A stretch of DNA of 64,000 bases from Brachyspira pilosicoli P43/6/78 (GTDB taxonomy: Bacteria; Spirochaetota; Brachyspiria; Brachyspirales; Brachyspiraceae), in the NCBI RefSeq assembly GCF_000325665.1, contig NC_019908.1, positions 1,922,001 through 1,986,000 of the forward strand, in the 5' to 3' direction. Under the pieces are notes generated by a model that was not told where the DNA came from, did no database searches, and saw only the letters and a program-made list of their open reading frames with translations. Below are positions 59,133 through 64,000 of this stretch, piece after piece; within the stretch, counting starts at the first letter, position 1, and each line of letters opens with the position of its first letter. A program made the translations under genes and the position numbers.

Positions 59133-59157
59133 TTTTAATGTACAATTAAATTATAAA

Positions 59158-59215
59158 ATTTATAATAAAATGCAGTCCTTTTGCTTTTTTATATCAATAA
59201 AAAACTATGAGTGCC
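59158..59215. repeat. dispersed repeat R1, short partial copy
   Basis: AATGCAG, CTTTTGCTTTTTTATATCAATAAAAAAC repeat the central module of R1 (split here over two motifs). It lies just before the 3' end of the RND pump gene. The 58736-59241 gap holds this, R1 copy 2 and R2; nothing else is supported. Confidence 0.55.
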
Positions 59216-59241
59216 GAAGAAAAGCAAACAAAAACTTAAAA

Positions 59242-62200
59242 TCATTTGTATTTTACTTTTACTAATTTCAAATCTACTGATATCATAAACAAGCTCGGCA
59301 AAAATATTAATGTTAAAAGCGAAGCAAATAAAAGTCCATAAGCCATAGCCATAACCATAGGTACAATTAAATCTGCATTACCGCCAATTCCATAAACTGT
59401 AGGAAGAAGACCAAATATTGTAGTAACTGTTGTTAAAAATATTGCTCTAAATCTGTCTCCTGCTCCTTCAACTACAGCATTAAATACATCTTGTTTTGAT
59501 TGTATGTTTCCTTCTTCTAATATTCTGTTTATCAGGTCAACCATTATAATACCATTGTTAACAACTACTCCCGCAAGACCTACTATACCAACAGCTCCAA
59601 CAAATGACATAGGCATTCTATGGGCAGCAAAACCTAATATAACTCCCACAACCCCAAAAGGTATTATTCCAAGTATCATAAGAGGCTGAATAAATTTATT
59701 GAATTGTAATAAAAGTATTAAATATATCGCTATAATTGCTACAACATATCCATATGCTATGCTTTTCATAGGCTCTTTAGTTTCTTTTACTTCTCCTCCA
59801 AACTCTATAGTTATATTAGGATAATCTTTAGAAATAGAATCAAAGAATTTTTGAACAGAGTCAGTTACTCTTATAGCAGTTGTTTTACCTAATACTATAT
59901 CAGTTGTTAGGGTTATGGATTTTTTACCGTTATAGTGCCTTATGCTTGATTGATTATTTGTAACTTCTATTGTTGCTATATCTTTTAATTGTATGAGTCT
60001 TCCGTATGTGCTTGGCATATATAAATTATTTAATACATTTGTATCGTAGGTGTATTTTTTATCCATTCGTACCCTAAAATCAAGTTTGTTTTCAAATTGC
60101 TGAATGGAAGTGGCAACTATTCCAGAATATGCAGCTCTTAATTCTCTTGCAGCATAGGCCACGTTTACACCAAGTTCGCTCATTCTGTCATAATCAAATA
60201 ACACTCTAAGCTCTTCCATACCAATCTTATCATCATCATCATAGTTTACAACACCTTCTAATGTTAATAAATGTGCCTTTATTTTGTCTTTTACTTCTTT
60301 AACTTTTTCAGTATCATTTCCTATTATTTTTACATCAACAGCCTTACCTGGTGTTATAGGGAGTTTTGTGTGTATTGTAAGAAGTGCCAATTCATCTCTA
60401 AGCCCAGCTTCTTCAACTGCTTTCTCTAAATCATCTGCTATGTCATAGGCTACTTTTTTTCTGTTGTTTGCAGGCACTAAATATATAATTGTTCCTGCGA
60501 GATTGTCCATCTCTTCAGAAATATCAACTGTGTTTTTGTCTAATTGCTTTCCAAGTAAACTATAAACTGCAATCATATCATTAGTGTCTACTGTTTTATA
60601 AATAATATCTTCTATTTCGCTTAAATATTTTTCTGTCTTATATAATGGAGCTCCAACACCTGCGTCCATATTAATAACGACAACATCAGCACTAGTATCA
60701 TAAACAAGTATAAACTGAGAAAATACTATTTTAAATATAAATATGCTTACAATAAATATACTTATAAAAAATATTAAAACTAAATATCTATGTTTAAGAG
60801 TAAGTTTCAAAAATTTAACAAAAGGTATTTTTAGCTTATCGAATAATTTATCTTTATCGAAGTCGAGAGGATTTTTAAAATTAAATCTTTTTTTCTTTTT
60901 TATGCCTGTTAATTCTTCATTAGTTATTAAGTTGTTTGGAAGTATTAATACAGCCTGAAATATACTTGCAATTAAAGCTATAATTACAACTTTAGGATAT
61001 TGATTAAGAAGCCTTCCCATAGTGCCGCCCACAAAAAGAATAGGCACAAAAGAAGCAACTGTTGTGAGTGTTGATATTAACATAGGCATAAATACTTCAT
61101 GAACAGCATTCTTTGTGGCATCTAAACCTTTAAAACCTCTTTGGTGAAAGTTAAATATATTCTCTGATACAACTATAGAGTTATCTACAATCATACCAAG
61201 TACAGTGATAAGTCCGCCAAGAGATATAATATTAAATGTAATTCCAGAGTATGTCATAAATATCAAAGAAACCGATATAACAATAAGCATTCCGAGAGAA
61301 GTAAATATTGCACTCTTAAAATCCAAAAATATTATTAATATTATAAATATAATAATAAAACCAGTGATGATGTTTGATGATACAGCATTAAGAAGGTCGT
61401 TAATAGTTCTTGAGTTGTCAAACATAGGAACTATTTCTATATTGCTTGGAATAGTGGATTTATTTTTTTCAAAGTAAGCATTAACATTTTCTATTGTTTT
61501 TAATATATCAGCATCTTCTTTTTTTACTATATTTATAGAGTATCCATTTTCTTTATTCACTCTCATATACACAGTTTTATCAACAAACATCTCTTCCACT
61601 CTTGCAACATCAGCTATTCTTATAGGCTTTCCGTTGAATATAGAACGAACTATAACATTTGTAATTGATAGAGGGTCTTGAAATTGGCCTGTTGTAACTA
61701 GTAATTTATTGTTAGCATCAATCCCTTCGCTTTCGTCCGGCTTCATGCTTCCGCTTGTAAGTCTCACATTTCTTAAAGATAATGCCTGTACTATTTCACT
61801 TAATGAAGTGTAGTATTCTTGAAGTTTGTATGGGTCTGCTATAATCTGAATCTCTGGGTCTGTTCTTCCGTATACTTCAACGGTGGCTACTCCATCAACA
61901 TATTTAAGCTCTTTTTCAAATCTTTTTGATATATCATAAAGCTCTTTTTCTGTGCCTTCCATTCCTTCTTTGAATTTTATTCCTATATTGTATATTGGAA
62001 GCCTGTTAGCATTAGCCTCTGTAATTTTTATCTCTGTAACATCTTTAGATACATTCGGTGCATTTTGAAGCCTTCTAAATATTTCATCTTTTATAGGTCT
62101 TGTATCTTTTATTTTCATGTCTATTCTAATTGTAAGAATACCTGCATTTTCTATCATTATAGAATAAAACTCATCAATACCCGCTATAGTTTGAAGCTCA

Positions 62201-62409
62201 TCTTCTATAGGTATCATAGCATTTTGTTCAACATCTTCTGGCGAAGCACCAGGATATATTACCTGCACTATCATTACATCAAAGTTTGTAGAAGGGAAAG
62301 CCTCTTTTTTTATGGCAGTATAAGAAAACATACCAACTGCTATGGTGATTAATATTATTACATTTACTAATAATCTGTTTTTAGCAAATAGTTCTACAAT
62401 TTTATCCAT
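59242..62409 (-). CDS. RND-family efflux pump, inner-membrane subunit (AcrB/MdtB-like)
   Basis: 1055 residues with twelve membrane helices in two repeats (helix 1 at about 11-30, helices 2-6 near 345-510, helix 7 near 545, helices 8-12 near 880-1040) and two large periplasmic loops. VIYPGASPEDVE, LGGLITVLGMIVDNSIVVSENIF and GAVGIVGLAGVVVNNGIIMVDLI are RND motifs. The helix 4 pair is Asp-Asn where AcrB has Asp-Asp, and helix 10 has Asn where AcrB has Lys. Such variation is known in other RND groups. It exports drugs, lipids or other compounds across the envelope. It lies 41 bases after the TolC-like gene; no adaptor gene is visible. Confidence 0.92.
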   Translation of the reverse strand: MDKIVELFAKNRLLVNVIILITIAVGMFSYTAIKKEAFPSTNFDVMIVQVIYPGASPEDVEQNAMIPIEDELQTIAGIDEFYSIMIENAGILTIRIDMKIKDTRPIKDEIFRRLQNAPNVSKDVTEIKITEANANRLPIYNIGIKFKEGMEGTEKELYDISKRFEKELKYVDGVATVEVYGRTDPEIQIIADPYKLQEYYTSLSEIVQALSLRNVRLTSGSMKPDESEGIDANNKLLVTTGQFQDPLSITNVIVRSIFNGKPIRIADVARVEEMFVDKTVYMRVNKENGYSINIVKKEDADILKTIENVNAYFEKNKSTIPSNIEIVPMFDNSRTINDLLNAVSSNIITGFIIIFIILIIFLDFKSAIFTSLGMLIVISVSLIFMTYSGITFNIISLGGLITVLGMIVDNSIVVSENIFNFHQRGFKGLDATKNAVHEVFMPMLISTLTTVASFVPILFVGGTMGRLLNQYPKVVIIALIASIFQAVLILPNNLITNEELTGIKKKKRFNFKNPLDFDKDKLFDKLKIPFVKFLKLTLKHRYLVLIFFISIFIVSIFIFKIVFSQFILVYDTSADVVVINMDAGVGAPLYKTEKYLSEIEDIIYKTVDTNDMIAVYSLLGKQLDKNTVDISEEMDNLAGTIIYLVPANNRKKVAYDIADDLEKAVEEAGLRDELALLTIHTKLPITPGKAVDVKIIGNDTEKVKEVKDKIKAHLLTLEGVVNYDDDDKIGMEELRVLFDYDRMSELGVNVAYAARELRAAYSGIVATSIQQFENKLDFRVRMDKKYTYDTNVLNNLYMPSTYGRLIQLKDIATIEVTNNQSSIRHYNGKKSITLTTDIVLGKTTAIRVTDSVQKFFDSISKDYPNITIEFGGEVKETKEPMKSIAYGYVVAIIAIYLILLLQFNKFIQPLMILGIIPFGVVGVILGFAAHRMPMSFVGAVGIVGLAGVVVNNGIIMVDLINRILEEGNIQSKQDVFNAVVEGAGDRFRAIFLTTVTTIFGLLPTVYGIGGNADLIVPMVMAMAYGLLFASLLTLIFLPSLFMISVDLKLVKVKYK

Positions 62410-62450
62410 AATACCTCTTTATTAATAATACCTCGAGTTTTATTATGTTT

Positions 62451-63971
62451 TTAGTTGTTAAGAAGCACAAGCGAATTATAATCCATCACCGTGCTTATTA
62501 TCATATATTCCAAATTAAGAAGTTCTGCCCGAGCATTTACTAAATCTAATCTTGCATTAATTATCTCATCAACAGGAAGCCTTCCCTGCCTAAACCTTTC
62601 ATTTTGAGTTCTCACTCTCGAAGCTAGAGCCTGTACTTCAAGTTTTTTATCTTCAAGCATTGTTTTGTAAGCTTCAAACTCATCGTAATAAGTACCAATT
62701 TGTACGTCAAAATCTCTGTTTACTCTATCAAAATCTGCAGTAACTGCTGTTAAAGCATTGTATGCATCTTCCATCTTAGCTTTAGCATCTCTTCCGCCTA
62801 TAGGATAAGAAAACATTAAACCCACAAAATATTCAACATTCGTCATAGTTGAAAAAGAATTAAAATAACCGCTATCATCTAAAGTAGATAATGACACACT
62901 TCCCACTATAGATAAATCTGGAAGTGAATTGTTTTTCATTATAGATAATGCATATTCGCTTCTTAATTTTAATTGATAAGCCATCTGCCCCTGAGCACTC
63001 TCCAAAAATGGCACAACATTTATTTTTGTATTAATTGAAGTTTCTAACATACTCTCCCAATCATCTTCATTAGGCTCAACATTCTCTTCTGGTATAAAAA
63101 ACTGTATATTTCTAATTATCTTTTTTAAAATTAACTCTGACTTGTTTCTTGCTTCTCTATATTTTAAAGTTTGTCTTCTAGCATTTTGATAAGCGTCATT
63201 ATCTATTACTCCGCTTGTGTATCTTTTGTATATTTGATTCTCAAAAGCCTTAGCCTCTCTAATCATTTCATCATAGAGTTTAATTAGTTTTTGAGACATA
63301 ATCCACTGATAATATATTTTCTGATATGATGTTAATACGCTGTTATCATCTATTATTCTTTTTAGTTTTGCTATTGTAAGCTGATATTCTGCATCCTTTA
63401 TTGGGTACATATCTAATTTACCAAAAAAGTCTCTCAATATTGGCTGAGCTATTTGTATCTCTATGCTTGGGGCATAATATTTAAAATTGTTTGTGCTTAA
63501 ATTTGGAAGTCTTCCTACAACTGTGCCGAGCGGTGTATCTACAGGTATTTCTACCTCTCCCATTTTTAAATCACCAAAGTAGCTGTCATGCTGTATTTTT
63601 ACAGACCATCTTGTGCCAGAATATGGTATAAGTCCGCTGAAACCAGCACCTATTCTCATACCGTTATGCATAAAGTCTGCTGTTGGTATAATATTATATT
63701 CATCAAAGTGTTTTTGTGTACCTATTGCACCTGCCTGCAAATCAAACTTAACATCTCCAGAGCTTTTTGCTTTGGTTAGATTATTATAGGCATTACTCTC
63801 TTGTATGGCTGTTAATTTCATCTCTGGTATTATGTTTTTTATTCTTTCAATATATTCTGCATAAGAGAGTATTTCAGCATTGGTTTGAGTGTATATTGAA
63901 CTGCTTAATAAAAATAAAAATGCGGTAAAATAATATAATAATTTTTTTGACACTTTTGTACAAAACCTCAT
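62451..63971 (-). CDS. TolC-family outer-membrane channel protein
   Basis: 506 residues. Signal peptide (about 1-30: LLYYFTAFLFLLSSSIYTQ). Two repeats of long helices plus short beta segments, as in OEP proteins: SYAEYIERIKNIIPEMKLTAIQESNAYNNL (shown here as two helix parts), KDAEYQLTIAKLK, and RQGRLPVDEIINARLDLVNARAELLNLEY near the end, the classical family motif. It forms the outer exit duct for the RND pump just downstream in the same transcript. The start is 29 bases from the window edge, so an upstream gene (for example the adaptor) could lie beyond it. Confidence 0.87.
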   Translation of the reverse strand: MRFCTKVSKKLLYYFTAFLFLLSSSIYTQTNAEILSYAEYIERIKNIIPEMKLTAIQESNAYNNLTKAKSSGDVKFDLQAGAIGTQKHFDEYNIIPTADFMHNGMRIGAGFSGLIPYSGTRWSVKIQHDSYFGDLKMGEVEIPVDTPLGTVVGRLPNLSTNNFKYYAPSIEIQIAQPILRDFFGKLDMYPIKDAEYQLTIAKLKRIIDDNSVLTSYQKIYYQWIMSQKLIKLYDEMIREAKAFENQIYKRYTSGVIDNDAYQNARRQTLKYREARNKSELILKKIIRNIQFFIPEENVEPNEDDWESMLETSINTKINVVPFLESAQGQMAYQLKLRSEYALSIMKNNSLPDLSIVGSVSLSTLDDSGYFNSFSTMTNVEYFVGLMFSYPIGGRDAKAKMEDAYNALTAVTADFDRVNRDFDVQIGTYYDEFEAYKTMLEDKKLEVQALASRVRTQNERFRQGRLPVDEIINARLDLVNARAELLNLEYMIISTVMDYNSLVLLNN

Positions 63972-64000
63972 TATTATTATACTTTATATTTTATTTATGA

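Overview
The window is a strongly AT-rich stretch of a bacterial chromosome with an outer membrane. The gene content (TamB-BamA-OmpH cluster, many lipoproteins with a Cys lipobox, ankyrin and BspA-type surface proteins, LysM periplasmic proteins, A/T-rich codons, frequent GTG/TTG starts) resembles a spirochaete, and my best guess is Brachyspira. That is inference from the look of the proteins, not from a search. Coding density is high and most genes sit in short operons bounded by clear hairpin terminators.

Layout. 1-3268: tail of an EamA transporter, three small related membrane proteins, and a secreted ankyrin protein made of two duplicated halves. 3431-3660: a dispersed intergenic repeat. 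3766-7985 (minus): a group reading CHAT-domain caspase-like protease, AmiD-like amidase lipoprotein, RsmI-like methyltransferase and a frameshifted HD-GYP protein. 8155-15385: membrane glycosyltransferase, M55 D-aminopeptidase, asd, M28 lipoprotein, a MATE transporter with an unusual charged tail, and ispD. 15527-23104: outer-membrane biogenesis cluster tamB-bamA-ompH. 23180-23378: a free-standing structured RNA with its own promoter and terminator, a good 6S RNA candidate. 23457-31718: pseudouridine synthase, BspA-like LRR lipoprotein, phosphohexomutase, DJ-1/PfpI protein, OppA-type lipoprotein and an orphan HsdS. 31957-34301 (minus): a coiled-coil lipoprotein and an Ala/Lys/Glu-rich LysM protein. 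34578-34650: tRNA-Thr. 34744-43029: neuB (frameshifted near its start), a secreted unknown, gatA, an MFS transporter, a BFD-like [2Fe-2S] protein, a UDP-glucuronate decarboxylase-like SDR, another SDR and pnuC. 43050-49456: nadR (with pnuC an NAD salvage operon), a doubly frameshifted dgt and a long-form purL. 49520-58735: second OppA, small unknown protein, NfeD, amino-acid permease plus GH2 beta-galactosidase operon, purE. 58736-59241: a second full copy of the dispersed repeat and an inverted copy of the repeat found after hsdS. 59242-63971 (minus): TolC-like protein followed by an RND pump.

How the genes fit together. TamB, BamA and OmpH build the outer membrane. PnuC and NadR import and convert nicotinamide riboside. 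PurL and PurE act in purine synthesis. TolC and the RND protein form most of an efflux system, but no periplasmic adaptor is visible. The most interesting points are the CHAT protease operon, the 6S-like RNA, three families of hairpin-rich or inverted-repeat intergenic elements, the orphan HsdS with internal repeats, the minimal OmpH protein, and four single-base shifts in short A/T runs spread over three genes (HD-GYP, neuB, dgt twice). These shifts may be decay, phase variation or sequence error. I found no CRISPR array, insertion-sequence transposase, rRNA or prophage.
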